The notes beneath the pieces are model-generated. The model searched no databases. It saw only the letters and a list, made by a program, of their open reading frames with translations, and was not told the origin of the DNA. This document shows, piece after piece, positions 36,023 to 45,534 of a stretch of DNA of 64,000 bases. Origin of the DNA: an uncultured Alphaproteobacteria bacterium (GTDB taxonomy: Bacteria > Pseudomonadota > Alphaproteobacteria > Methylaequorales > Methylaequoraceae); the NCBI GenBank assembly GCA_902613995.1, contig CACMJG010000007.1:32001-96000 (forward strand), in the 5' to 3' direction. The position numbers and the translations under genes were made by a program. Every line of letters starts with the position of its first letter. Within the stretch, counting starts at the first letter, position 1.

Positions 36023-37864
36023 GTGAAAAAAAAATACGATATACTTAATATAAATTTCAAAGACCAAATAAAACTTTGGAATTCGTTAATATTTTATTCG
36101 AAAATTTCAAAGATTCATTTTTTCTTTGTTATACTTTTGTCACTAATTTCTGGATTCTCTGATTTCTTTACAATTGCCTTGTTACATCCAATAATTTTAA
36201 TTTTTTCAAATCAAAGTGTATCTACAGAAAATTTGAGTGAGCTCCAACTGTATTTATTAAATTTTTTTAAAACATGGAATAATGACCAAAAAATCATAGG
36301 TATTTTAGTAGTACTCATTTTTTTGCAAATAATAAGAGAGTTTAGTTTATATATCACAGAGTTTTTCAATTTAAGAATACGACACAATTTTGAACTTGAT
36401 TTGAGAAATAGAGTTTATTCTACATTTCTTAACCTTGACTACAATAAATATAAAGATAAAGATTCTGGAGAAATATATACTTTTCTTAATTCTTTACCAA
36501 GATCCGTATCAAGTTTCGTTTTTAGTATGATTTCTTATATTCCTCAAATAATTATTATCTTAATATATTTAAGTTTAATGCTCATGATTGATATAAATTT
36601 CACTTTGATAATATTTTCAATCTCAGTAATAGTTTTATTCCTTTTAACAACTGCATACAAACATCAAGCTTATTATAGTAAAGAAATGAGAATAGGACTT
36701 GAGATTTTGGCATCGAAAGCCAACGAGATAATTAATGCATTACCAATTATACAAAATTTCGGGCAACAAAAAAGAATGGCGAAAAAATTTAATTTAATAG
36801 CTGAGTCATACATTCGTTCAAGTATAAAGAATCAAACAGTAAATGCTTTTTTAGGCCCACTTCAGAGGATATCAACATTTCTTATAGTAATTTTTTCAAT
36901 TTTGATTTATTGGAAATTTAGTGAAGGTGAATCAAAAGTAATATTCTCGTATATAATTATTTTCTTAGTAATACTAAGTAAACTTAGCGGTCCTTTCACA
37001 AATTTAAATCTTATTAGATCAACCATTGCTCAGCAAACACCATTTGTTACAAGATTATTAAAGTTTTTTGAGGAAAATAGTAGTAAAACTAGTGGCATTA
37101 AAAAAAAAATTTCAATAAAAAGTATTGAAAAGATAGAATTTCAAAATGTTTTTTTCAAATACCAAGAGAAGATAATTCTTTCCAATATTAATTTTAAAAT
37201 TTTAAATGGAGAACAAATTGCGATTGTGGGCGAATCTGGTTCAGGAAAATCAACATTAGTTTCTTTAATTAATTCAGATTTAAAACCTAAAACTGGAAAA
37301 ATTTTAATTAATTCAAAAAACCTAAAAAGTTTTTGCAGAGACTACTGGCAAAGTTTAGTTTCGTGTGTATCTCAAAAATCATATATGTTTAACTTAACAC
37401 TAGCTGAAAATGTAAAATTTGGTGATCCAAAGACTACGAACGCAAACTTAGAAAATGTACTAAAATTATCTAATGCATATAATTTTGTAAGTAAATTACC
37501 GAAAAAAATTCATACAATTATAGGAGAAGGAGGTAAAAATCTCTCAGTTGGTCAAGTACAGAGACTTGCTATCGCTAGAGCTCTAATTGTAAATAAACCA
37601 TTAATTATTTTAGATGAAGTAACAAGCGCTCAAGATGTGCATTCTGAAAAAAAAATTAAAAATACATTAGATAATCTAAAAATAAAAAAAACTGTAATAA
37701 TTGTTTCACATAGAATTGGATTGATTAAAAATGCTGATAGAATTTTTGTTCTTTCTGAGGGAAAGCTTGTTGAAAACGGAAACCATAATGAGTTAATTAA
37801 ACTAAATGGATTCTATACAAATTTATATAAAAAATATTTAAAGAAAGATACTAGTGCTAAATAA
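36023..37864 (+). CDS. ABC exporter half-transporter, MsbA/glycan-flippase type
   Basis: 613 residues from a GTG start. Residues about 30-330 carry six membrane helices; the C-terminal ATPase has Walker A GESGSGKST, the Q-loop SCVSQKSYMF, signature LSVGQVQRLAIARAL, Walker B LIILDEVTSAQD and an intact switch histidine (VSHRIGL). The likely role is ATP-driven flipping or export of a lipid-linked glycan. Operon 1 already has a Wzx flippase, so each operon seems to carry its own translocase. It overlaps the TylF-like gene by 11 bases. Confidence 0.87.
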   Translation: MKKKYDILNINFKDQIKLWNSLIFYSKISKIHFFFVILLSLISGFSDFFTIALLHPIILIFSNQSVSTENLSELQLYLLNFFKTWNNDQKIIGILVVLIFLQIIREFSLYITEFFNLRIRHNFELDLRNRVYSTFLNLDYNKYKDKDSGEIYTFLNSLPRSVSSFVFSMISYIPQIIIILIYLSLMLMIDINFTLIIFSISVIVLFLLTTAYKHQAYYSKEMRIGLEILASKANEIINALPIIQNFGQQKRMAKKFNLIAESYIRSSIKNQTVNAFLGPLQRISTFLIVIFSILIYWKFSEGESKVIFSYIIIFLVILSKLSGPFTNLNLIRSTIAQQTPFVTRLLKFFEENSSKTSGIKKKISIKSIEKIEFQNVFFKYQEKIILSNINFKILNGEQIAIVGESGSGKSTLVSLINSDLKPKTGKILINSKNLKSFCRDYWQSLVSCVSQKSYMFNLTLAENVKFGDPKTTNANLENVLKLSNAYNFVSKLPKKIHTIIGEGGKNLSVGQVQRLAIARALIVNKPLIILDEVTSAQDVHSEKKIKNTLDNLKIKKTVIIVSHRIGLIKNADRIFVLSEGKLVENGNHNELIKLNGFYTNLYKKYLKKDTSAK

Positions 37865-38627
37865 ATTATTAATTCCACCGATTTTTTTAATTTTTTTTAG
37901 ATTATTAAAAAGAAAAAGATTTAAGAATATTAGCTTATACAATTTATATGACCCTATTTTTTCACCATGGAAATTTACAAAATCAAAGCATGATCTGCAA
38001 AATATATCCGAATATGAAAAGTTGGACTTACTAAAATTTGAAGAATTAAGAAATAACGTTTTAGGTATAACATTAGTAAGTAATGATAGGTTATGGTTAT
38101 TGTATAAATTATCTCAGAATGCTCTCTTGCTCGATGGTGATTTTGTTGAATGTGGAATTTATAAAGGTGGGACTGCATTATTACTCTCAGAAATTTTAAA
38201 ATCATCTAAAAAATCTCAAAAAAAACTATACCTCTTTGATACCTTTAAAGGAATGCCAAAAACTAACAAAAAAGTGGATAATCATCAAATAGGTGATTTT
38301 GCCGACACATCTGTGGGTAGCGTTTTAAAAAAAATTCATAATCCAAAATCAATAATTATTATTGATGGAAAACTTCCTAATTCTATAAAAAAAACCAACA
38401 TTAACAAAATTAGTTTTTTACATATTGATTTAGATATTTATTCAAGCATTCTTGAAACATTAAAAATCTTATACAAAAAAGTTATACCCGGTGGAATTAT
38501 ACTATTTGATGATTGTGGATTTATTTCATGTTATGGAGCTAGGGTTGCAGTTAATGAATTTTTTTCAAAAAAAAAGGAAAAACCAATATATCTTCAAACA
38601 GGACAAGCATTCATAATTAAAAGATGA
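37854..38627 (+). CDS. TylF/MycF-family O-methyltransferase
   Basis: 257 residues from a GTG start. GDFVECGIYKGGTALLL is the SAM site, LFDTFKGMP the family hallmark, and LHIDLDIYSS plus LFDDCG supply the metal-binding acidic residues. Family members methylate hydroxyls of deoxysugars (macrocin O-methyltransferase) and of surface glycans. Overlaps the next gene by 4 bases. Confidence 0.87.
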   Translation: MLNKLLIPPIFLIFFRLLKRKRFKNISLYNLYDPIFSPWKFTKSKHDLQNISEYEKLDLLKFEELRNNVLGITLVSNDRLWLLYKLSQNALLLDGDFVECGIYKGGTALLLSEILKSSKKSQKKLYLFDTFKGMPKTNKKVDNHQIGDFADTSVGSVLKKIHNPKSIIIIDGKLPNSIKKTNINKISFLHIDLDIYSSILETLKILYKKVIPGGIILFDDCGFISCYGARVAVNEFFSKKKEKPIYLQTGQAFIIKR

Positions 38628-39523
38628 ATAAATTACAAATAATAAATGTTCATTCCGTAGTTAATGAAAGATCAATTGAATATTTTAATTATTTAATTAG
38701 CAATTTAAAACAAACTGCAAAAATTAGTCACCGATTATTTTTTTTTTCTCACTGTTTGGATAAAAAATCTTATCTCTTTTACAAAAATTCAAAATTAGTG
38801 AGTAATGCTTATCAATCTTTTAAACAAAAAGACGCTTACAGAAAAAAAACAATTCAAGATTGGAAAGTATATCTTCAGGCAAAACTTTTTAAGAAGTATC
38901 ATTTGCATGGCTCTAATGGTCATGCGTGTGGTTTAAATAGTATTGTTAGAAATTTAAATAAATCTGAGGGACATAATCTCATTGTTGATGCTGATTGTGC
39001 TGTTATAAGCTATCACTGGGATAATATTATATGTAAATGGTTAAAAAATTTTGATTTGATAGGAACTAATTATGAAGAAAAAGGAGGATATACTTCTGGA
39101 GATAGTTTCAACCAGACCTATAAAAAACTTCCCAATGCAGTTTTTATGGTTATTAAAAATGGAATTGATTTATCAAAATTGAATTGGATGCCAGAGAAAG
39201 AAAAGAATTTAAAGATTGAAACTAAAAAGTTATCTAAGATTTACAATTTGCCGTTAGGATATGAACTTGTAAGAGATGTCGGATGGAGGTTACCATCCCT
39301 TATTTATGAGAATAAACATAAAGTTAAGGTTTCAAAATATATAACTTTAAAAGATAAATTAAGAAAACTAAAAACAGGGTATGAATATAATCAAGAATAT
39401 CATTTCGATAATAGGTTAGTTATTGGTCATCAAAGAGGTTCAGCAAGATTTGAATTTAAAAAAAGTAAATTTTCTAAAAATTTTTACAAATGTGTTGAGG
39501 ATTTAGTAGGAAAGCCAAAATGA
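38624..39523 (+). CDS. Putative GT-A-fold glycosyltransferase
   Basis: 299 residues. LIVDADCAVIS carries a DxD-like motif after a first half that lacks strong family signatures (SNGHACGLNSIV is conserved-looking). The middle GGYTSGDSFNQTYKKLP and C-terminal IGHQRGSARFEF resemble glycosyltransferase substrate loops. I do not recognise a named family; the call rests on the DxD context and neighbours. It overlaps the acetyltransferase gene by 4 bases. Confidence 0.5.
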   Translation: MNKLQIINVHSVVNERSIEYFNYLISNLKQTAKISHRLFFFSHCLDKKSYLFYKNSKLVSNAYQSFKQKDAYRKKTIQDWKVYLQAKLFKKYHLHGSNGHACGLNSIVRNLNKSEGHNLIVDADCAVISYHWDNIICKWLKNFDLIGTNYEEKGGYTSGDSFNQTYKKLPNAVFMVIKNGIDLSKLNWMPEKEKNLKIETKKLSKIYNLPLGYELVRDVGWRLPSLIYENKHKVKVSKYITLKDKLRKLKTGYEYNQEYHFDNRLVIGHQRGSARFEFKKSKFSKNFYKCVEDLVGKPK

Positions 39524-40071
39524 AAAAATTCTTTAAAACCCCAATGAAAGCTAATGAATTTATTATTAAAGATTTGGAGTTAAAGGATATTGAAATTGCA
39601 AGAAAACTTCATAATGATAAAAGTGTGTTAAAATTTCTAACGGATCCCTCAAGAGTATCTAAAATCCAGCAGTCAAAATGGTTTTTAAATTTAGCGGAGT
39701 CCTCAAAATCCTTTCGACTTATAATTTTTGAAAAAAGTTCTATGACTTTTATAGGAATATTTAGAATAGACCAACTTGATTTAAAAAATAAATCAGTTGT
39801 TATAGGTCTTGATATTACTCCAAAACAAAGAGGTAAAAAATTTTCTTTAAAAATTTATCATTATTTACTGCGATATATTTTTAAAATGAACATAAATAGA
39901 GTTTCTCTTGAAACTTTGGAAACAAATAAAATAGCAATTAATTTATATAAAAAGTTAGGGTTTAAAAAAGAAGGAAGACTTAGGGAGGCAATTTGGAGAG
40001 ATGGTAGATTTTTAGATTGTATAAAGTTTTCGCTTTTAAAGAAAGAGTATCTAGATGCTAAAAATTTTTAA
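39520..40071 (+). CDS. GNAT-family N-acetyltransferase (RimJ/PseH-like)
   Basis: 183 residues. IGLDITPKQRGKKFSLKIYH is the acetyl-CoA-binding motif A, and INLYKKLGFKKEGRLREAIW the C-terminal motif B. Homologues in glycan clusters acetylate 4-amino sugars, as PseH does. Overlaps the following hexapeptide acetyltransferase by 17 bases. Confidence 0.85.
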   Translation: MKKFFKTPMKANEFIIKDLELKDIEIARKLHNDKSVLKFLTDPSRVSKIQQSKWFLNLAESSKSFRLIIFEKSSMTFIGIFRIDQLDLKNKSVVIGLDITPKQRGKKFSLKIYHYLLRYIFKMNINRVSLETLETNKIAINLYKKLGFKKEGRLREAIWRDGRFLDCIKFSLLKKEYLDAKNF

Positions 40072-40636
40072 AAAAAAAATTCCTCAAAATATAAAAACTA
40101 TGCTCACAGATACTAGATTTTTAATTTTCAGAATAATCTTAAAATTAAATAGTTATATTTTTTTTAATAAAGTAAGGATGAAAATTTATAAATTATTGGG
40201 TATGAGTCTAGAGAAAAATGCAATTATATGGTGTGGAGCAAAAATTAATCACCCTGATAGAATTTTCCTAGGTGAAAACTCGGTGATTGGACCTTCTACT
40301 AAATTATTATCACAGGGTATAATCGAAATAGGAAAAAATGTAAATATTTCTGGATTCAGTTTTATTATCTCTCAAGAACATAATACATCTGATCCTCAAC
40401 TTAAAACAATTTTAAAAAAAATAATTATTGAAGACTATGCGTGGATTGCTACAAATGTAACAATTCTTCCGGGAGTAAGGATTGGAAAAGGGGCAGTAGT
40501 AGGTGCAGGTGCAGTAGTTACTAAATCCGTCAAGCCATTTGATATTGTTGCTGGAAATCCTGCAATAAAAATTGGTAAGAGAGAAGAAAAATTGGATTAT
40601 AAAACATTTTCACCAGATGGTATTAAATGGTTGTAA
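40055..40636 (+). CDS. Hexapeptide-repeat (LbH) acetyltransferase, WbbJ/NodL-like
   Basis: 193 residues. A short N-terminal hydrophobic stretch (FLIFRIILKLNSYIFF) precedes left-handed beta-helix repeats, ending with PGVRIGKGAVVGAGAVVTKS and AGNPAIKIGKR, the standard CoA-binding end. Probably O-acetylates a sugar of the glycan. It ends 37 bases before the deacetylase-like gene. Confidence 0.84.
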   Translation: MLKIFKKKIPQNIKTMLTDTRFLIFRIILKLNSYIFFNKVRMKIYKLLGMSLEKNAIIWCGAKINHPDRIFLGENSVIGPSTKLLSQGIIEIGKNVNISGFSFIISQEHNTSDPQLKTILKKIIIEDYAWIATNVTILPGVRIGKGAVVGAGAVVTKSVKPFDIVAGNPAIKIGKREEKLDYKTFSPDGIKWL

Positions 40637-40673
40637 AATCTGTTAATAGTATTATTGATAAACATATTTAAAA

Positions 40674-41366
40674 ATGAAAAATATTCATAGTAAAAATTTT
40701 TTTTCACAAAATTATTACGAATCAGTATTAAAAAAAGCCATAAATTCGAACTACACATTTTTGACTTTAAGTGAGTTTTTTAAAAGTAAAAAACCTGATA
40801 AAAAAAAAATTGCTATTCTTCGCCATGATATAGATAAAAAAGTAAATAGAGCAAAAATTTTTCTTGAAGTAGAAAATTCTTTAAAAATACAATCAACAAA
40901 TTTTCTTCTAATTCATGATGTTAATTATAATTGTTTTGATTTAAATTCATTATCTATATTTATGCACGCTGAAAAAAAAGGCCATGAGATTGGGTTACAT
41001 ACAAATTTTTTACAAACTTCCAAAATTTTAAATTTGGAACCAGATCAAACATTGAAAAAAGAATTATCTATATTGAGAAATTATTTTAATATATATGGTG
41101 TTGCTTGTCATAGAGAAATTGATTATTTATATAACAGCCTTCCCTATTTGCAAAAAAATTGGAAGCAAATTAGTAAGGAAAATATTCTTTTATATGAAGC
41201 CTATGATAACCAATTAATGAATAATTTTGAATTTGTAAATGAATCGATAAAAAATCATCTTGAATGGAGAAACCAAAAGCCCGAGGATGTAATCGAATCT
41301 GGTAAAAATTTTATTTTATCAACACATCCTCATTGGTGGTATAAGGAGAATCCATTTGAAGATTAA
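40674..41366 (+). CDS. Polysaccharide-deacetylase-like (NodB fold) protein
   Basis: 230 residues. IAILRHDIDKK has the metal-binding Asp, HEIGLHTNF the following His block, and ILSTHPHWW the C-terminal His. This is a divergent NodB-homology domain; the usual HxxxH pair is not clear, so metal binding may differ. It closes operon 2; a 122-base gap follows. Confidence 0.72.
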   Translation: MKNIHSKNFFSQNYYESVLKKAINSNYTFLTLSEFFKSKKPDKKKIAILRHDIDKKVNRAKIFLEVENSLKIQSTNFLLIHDVNYNCFDLNSLSIFMHAEKKGHEIGLHTNFLQTSKILNLEPDQTLKKELSILRNYFNIYGVACHREIDYLYNSLPYLQKNWKQISKENILLYEAYDNQLMNNFEFVNESIKNHLEWRNQKPEDVIESGKNFILSTHPHWWYKENPFED

Positions 41367-41411
41367 AAACAAGTTTTTTTGGAAGTATAACCTGAATAAG
41401 GTATTTCTATA

Positions 41412-41423
41412 TGCTTATAAGCA
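41412..41423. promoter_or_regulatory. 12-bp palindrome in the gap before the AMP-ligase gene
   Basis: TGCTTATAAGCA is a perfect palindrome inside the 122-base gap 41367-41488, the largest break within the glycan region after 29215. It could be an operator or a weak hairpin; no T-run follows. A TATACA-like box at 41480-41485 lies close to the GTG start of the ligase, but no matching -35 box was seen. Confidence 0.4.
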
Positions 41424-41488
41424 AAAATAGATAAATTTAGTAGACTTTATTTTGGAAATAATAAACCTATGGAAAATAATATACAATA

Positions 41489-42937
41489 GTGCAGAATTTT
41501 TTTTCATCAAAATCAAAAATTTCCTCTGAATGTGATGATGTCATTTGGGATGAAAGAAGATTAAGCTTTCACAAAGAACTTATAAAATCAATTCTTATTC
41601 AAAAGAAATTAAAAAAATCTGACATTATTATTTTAGTATCTAATCAAAGAGCAATTTTTTTTTCTTCTCTTTTTGCAATTTGGGAATTAGGCTTCTGTGC
41701 AGCTTGTATTAGTCCATCAACAACAAAATCCGAATTAAAGAATATTATAAAAAAAACAGGGTCAAGAGTTATTATTAATTACAAAATAAAGAGTTCATTT
41801 TATAAGGAACTCGAAATTGATTGTATTGATACAAAAAATCTCAAAAAAATTAGAATTGAAAATACAACTTCTCGCCATATTAATTTTGATGATAATGCTT
41901 TAATTATATTTACATCAGGAACTACAAATCAGCCTAAAGGTGTTGTTCACACCTTTAGATCAATTTACACAAGATTAAATTTCAATAAATATTATATTGG
42001 AGAATATTCTTTAAAAAATACTCTATGTCCATTACCAACACACTTTGGACACGGATTAATTGGAAATTGTCTTACAAGTTTATATTCTGGAACAACATTA
42101 CATTTGCTTGATAAATTTTCTACAAACCATGCTCTAAGATTTAATGAAATAATAGATGAGTTGAAAATTAGTTTTTTATGTTCTGTACCAACAATGTGGA
42201 AATTAATTTTAAAAGTATCAAAAAAACCAAAGAGAAAAAATTTAAGAATACATATTGGTTCCGCTTCATTATCAAGCCATTTAATGAAACAAGTTGCAAA
42301 ATGGTCAAATTCAAAAAATATTTACAACATGTATGGAATAACAGAGACTTGTAATTGGATTGGGGGCAAGCAATTTTTTTTAAAGAATGCAAATGGTGAA
42401 GTGGGAAAGCCTTGGGGAGGAAAATATGCAATTTTAGGTTCAAATAAGATTAAATCTCAAGGTATTGGAGAGATTTTAATTAACACGCCATCCATAATGA
42501 GGGGATATTTTAAATCGAGTGGTGAAACTAGAAAATCATTTTACAATGGTTGGTTTAAGACAGGGGACTATGGCGTACTAAAACCGAACGGTGAACTTAC
42601 AATAACTGGACGAATAAAAAATGAGATTAATAAGTCTGGTTTAAAAATTTATCCAGAAGATATTGATTTGTTGTTAGAAAAACATCCGTTGGTGATTGAA
42701 TCATATACTTTTGGACTTGAAGATGAAATTACAGGTGAAGTCGCTTGTACTGCAATTCAAATTTCAAAAGATTCAAAAAAAAATAGAAACTTGATAAAAA
42801 AATTTTGTAATGATAATTTTCTTCGTGAAAAACAACCTGATAAATGGTTTTGGGTAAATCGAATTCCTAAAAATGAAAGAGGAAAGGTTATAAAAAAAGA
42901 TGTTATTAAATTGTGTAGTCAATTAAATGATTATTGA
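41489..42937 (+). CDS. Acyl-AMP ligase (ANL superfamily), ACP-linked
   Basis: 482 residues from a GTG start. The P-loop IFTSGTTNQPKG spans about 140-151; YNMYGITETCNW, GWFKTGDYG, and GRIKNEINKSGLKIYPEDID complete the adenylation core; the catalytic lysine is in ERGKVIKK near the C-terminus. It activates a carboxylic acid as acyl-AMP and passes it to CoA or to phosphopantetheine. The next gene, overlapping by 11 bases, is an acyl carrier protein, which points to loading of that protein. The acid is unknown. Confidence 0.87.
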   Translation: MQNFFSSKSKISSECDDVIWDERRLSFHKELIKSILIQKKLKKSDIIILVSNQRAIFFSSLFAIWELGFCAACISPSTTKSELKNIIKKTGSRVIINYKIKSSFYKELEIDCIDTKNLKKIRIENTTSRHINFDDNALIIFTSGTTNQPKGVVHTFRSIYTRLNFNKYYIGEYSLKNTLCPLPTHFGHGLIGNCLTSLYSGTTLHLLDKFSTNHALRFNEIIDELKISFLCSVPTMWKLILKVSKKPKRKNLRIHIGSASLSSHLMKQVAKWSNSKNIYNMYGITETCNWIGGKQFFLKNANGEVGKPWGGKYAILGSNKIKSQGIGEILINTPSIMRGYFKSSGETRKSFYNGWFKTGDYGVLKPNGELTITGRIKNEINKSGLKIYPEDIDLLLEKHPLVIESYTFGLEDEITGEVACTAIQISKDSKKNRNLIKKFCNDNFLREKQPDKWFWVNRIPKNERGKVIKKDVIKLCSQLNDY

Positions 42938-43160
42938 ATATAAAATAAAAAAATTTCTTGGAAAAATTTTAAAAATTAATCCAGTAAAAATCAAAAATTA
43001 TACTAACATGAACAACACAGCTCAATGGGATAGTATTGCGTATATAAGGATTATTTTAGCTTTGGAAGAAAGATTTAAAATAAAATTAAAAAATTCAGAA
43101 AATTCAAAAATAACATCCTTTATGGCTGTTCAAAAAATATTTAAAAAGTATGAAAAATAA
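42927..43160 (+). CDS. Stand-alone acyl carrier protein
   Basis: 77 residues. The phosphopantetheine serine is Ser36 in AQWDSIAYIRIILALEERF, the canonical DS followed by helix 2. Four-helix ACP length and an acidic recognition helix (LALEERFKIKL) fit. It overlaps the ligase gene by 11 bases upstream and the lyase gene by 11 downstream, so the three are translated as a set. AcpS at 30042 is the likely activating enzyme. Confidence 0.87.
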   Translation: MIIEYKIKKFLGKILKINPVKIKNYTNMNNTAQWDSIAYIRIILALEERFKIKLKNSENSKITSFMAVQKIFKKYEK

Positions 43161-43998
43161 TTATCCACAAATTCTGAGGAAGAGGTTGAAAGAAAATAAT
43201 GTTTTACCATTAATTGGAGTATATGATCAGTTTTCTGCATCTATAGCCTCTAAGGAGTTTGAAGGTATTTTTTGTTCAGGGTATGGATTCTCAGCGAGCT
43301 ACTATGGTTTGCCCGATCAGGGTTTTATTTGTTGGTCAGATATGATTAATTATGTACAAAAAATGAGAAATCTAATCAAAAATAATCACATTGTTGTTGA
43401 TATTGATGATGGTTATAATGATGATAAAATTGCTGCTAATGTATGTAAAAATTTAGAACTCGTTGGCACTTCAGCAGTAATTTTAGAAGATCAACAAAGA
43501 CCAAAAAAATGCGGCCATCTTTCTGGAAAAAATATTATGCCAGTAAATGATTATACAAAAAGACTACGTCTTATTAAATCATCAACTAAAGATCTTTTTG
43601 TAATTGCTAGAACAGATTCAAGTGATATTAATGAAGCGGTAGAAAGAATCGTCAATTATGAAAATGCTGGTGCTGATGCTTTAATGATTGAGGGTATAAA
43701 AAATTTATCTGATATAAAAAAAGCTAGAGAAAAAATTAGTCGTAATTCTTTTTTAGCAATTAATCTTATTTCAGGTGGAAAAACAAAAAATATTAGCTTT
43801 TCCGAACTCAAAAAATTAGGGGTTGATCTAGTAATTTTTTCAACACCATGTTTATTTTTAGCTCATAAAGCTATAAAAAATGGTCTTAAAAGTTTAAAAA
43901 ATAATAATGGTATGTTTTCTAATTCAAATAAGGGAATTAATTTTGAAGAAAACTTAAAAATTTTAGAAAATAATTTAATGAACATAATTGATGAATAA
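43150..43998 (+). CDS. Isocitrate lyase/PEP mutase-family enzyme, lyase-type
   Basis: 282 residues, TIM barrel of the ICL/PEPM superfamily. Metal residues lie in VDIDDGYND (83-91) and LEDQQRPKK (112-120). The catalytic loop reads KKCGH (119-123), the lyase version with Cys121, as in methylisocitrate lyase; PEP mutases have an EDK...NS loop instead. It therefore probably cleaves or forms a C-C bond of a small 2-oxo or hydroxy acid. Coupling to an acyl ligase and ACP suggests that it supplies or trims the acyl group, but that is inference. Confidence 0.8.
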   Translation: MKNNYPQILRKRLKENNVLPLIGVYDQFSASIASKEFEGIFCSGYGFSASYYGLPDQGFICWSDMINYVQKMRNLIKNNHIVVDIDDGYNDDKIAANVCKNLELVGTSAVILEDQQRPKKCGHLSGKNIMPVNDYTKRLRLIKSSTKDLFVIARTDSSDINEAVERIVNYENAGADALMIEGIKNLSDIKKAREKISRNSFLAINLISGGKTKNISFSELKKLGVDLVIFSTPCLFLAHKAIKNGLKSLKNNNGMFSNSNKGINFEENLKILENNLMNIIDE

Positions 43999-45532
43999 AA
44001 AAACAACAGAATTAAATTTTTTTATATCTATTTTTGCATCTTTTCATTGGCCTATTCTTAATCTATTAAATGTAAATTTTATTGAATTTTTTAAGTATGG
44101 TTTTTTGTCTATTCTACAAACTGAAATTTTAATATTATTACTTTCAATTTTTGTACTACTAACATTTAAACTAATGTGTGTAAAATTTCCAAAGAAGAAA
44201 GAGAACTTTTATTTATTTATTTTTTTCTCACTTTGTATTTTTTTCTTTTTTTTTAAACAGATCTACTCTTTATTAGGTAATTTTATTTCATTTTACCTGA
44301 ATCTTGATTCAGGGGCGTATGTTTTATTTTTAACTTTGTATATTGGTTTTGTATATTTAATTTTTAATTTACAAAATATAAGTAGAGTCACAAGTTTCGT
44401 AGTAATTTTTTCTTATTTACTAATTATACAACCAATCTCTTCGATTGCCTTAAAATATATAAAATATGATGCCTCGCAAAAAACTTTTACCCAAACATCT
44501 AATTTTAATGATCTAAGATTTAAAATCAGACCTAACATTTATGTTATAATTCCTGATGGTTATGTAGGTCCCAGAAATCTAAGAAATTTAACTGGTTTAT
44601 CTCTTAATAATTTTTTCCAGCAAATAAAAAATTATAATTTTAAAATAGTCGATAATCCAAAATCTAATTATTTAGGTTCAGCATCCTCTGTCGCAAGTTT
44701 TTTTCATATGGAATATTTTAGGGATGAATTTTCTGATAAATTCAATCCGCCACCCAGTGATTATTTTCCAGCTGTCTTAAATAAAACAAATTTACCAAAT
44801 TTTTTAAAATATTTGAAAATTAATTCTTACAATTTTTTAATGACTTCTAATTGGTATGTACCGTGTCAAAAAAAGAATTTTTTTTGCGCAGACGAAAATG
44901 ATAGTCGTTTCAACTTAACACAATCATCTAATTTAATTTTTAAAAATACTCCATTAGATTTATTATTTCCTAAACTTTTTTATCTGAAAGTTGATAATCT
45001 CTCGTATGTAGAAAAAAATTTCATGAAAATTTTATCTTATGAAAAGCCATTTTTTTTTTTTATACATCTAATGCAGCCTCACGATCCACATTATTATGAT
45101 AAAGATTGTAATTTATTAAATATTAAAGAAATCCAATCTAAAAACAGACTTCAAAACTATAAAGAGGCTGTTCAATGCGTCAACAAAAATTTATTGAAAT
45201 TTGCAGAAAACCTAAAAAAAAACGATCCAAGCTCTATAGCTGTAATTTTTAGTGATCATGGAAGTGGCTACATTGCTAACAAGAAAAGAATCGCATATTC
45301 AAAATCTAAATCTGCACTTGATGAAAGAACTGAGACAATCATGCTTGTTAAATCACCTCAAGAATGCCATAAATTTCTGACAACACAGATGGGTCCCATC
45401 AATTTAAGTAGATTTATTATTTCTTGCCTGTCCAAAAAAAAAATCAAATATTTAGATGAACGAATTCTAGTCCCTGGACCAAATTATGATGAAACTAATA
45501 GTCTTGTTGAGAGTTTTATTTTAAAAAAATAA
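43991..45532 (+). CDS. Alkaline-phosphatase-superfamily (sulfatase-like) membrane protein
   Basis: 513 residues from the ATG at 43991 (a TTG at 43988 is also in frame). Five N-terminal membrane helices to about residue 155, then a periplasmic catalytic domain: YVIIPDGYVG (metal Asp), LGSASSVAS (possible nucleophile region), HLMQPHDPHYY, and FSDHGSG. This is the layout of lipoteichoic acid synthase and phosphoethanolamine transferases, so it may transfer a phospho- or phosphono-group onto the glycan in the periplasm. Overlaps the lyase gene by 8 bases. Confidence 0.7.
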   Translation: MNKKTTELNFFISIFASFHWPILNLLNVNFIEFFKYGFLSILQTEILILLLSIFVLLTFKLMCVKFPKKKENFYLFIFFSLCIFFFFFKQIYSLLGNFISFYLNLDSGAYVLFLTLYIGFVYLIFNLQNISRVTSFVVIFSYLLIIQPISSIALKYIKYDASQKTFTQTSNFNDLRFKIRPNIYVIIPDGYVGPRNLRNLTGLSLNNFFQQIKNYNFKIVDNPKSNYLGSASSVASFFHMEYFRDEFSDKFNPPPSDYFPAVLNKTNLPNFLKYLKINSYNFLMTSNWYVPCQKKNFFCADENDSRFNLTQSSNLIFKNTPLDLLFPKLFYLKVDNLSYVEKNFMKILSYEKPFFFFIHLMQPHDPHYYDKDCNLLNIKEIQSKNRLQNYKEAVQCVNKNLLKFAENLKKNDPSSIAVIFSDHGSGYIANKKRIAYSKSKSALDERTETIMLVKSPQECHKFLTTQMGPINLSRFIISCLSKKKIKYLDERILVPGPNYDETNSLVESFILKK

Positions 45533-45534
45533 TA

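Noticed and set aside
43150..43998. Second PEP mutase for phosphonate synthesis
   Set aside because: The catalytic loop is KKCGH (lyase type) and lacks the EDK...NS mutase signature present in the 57351 gene.
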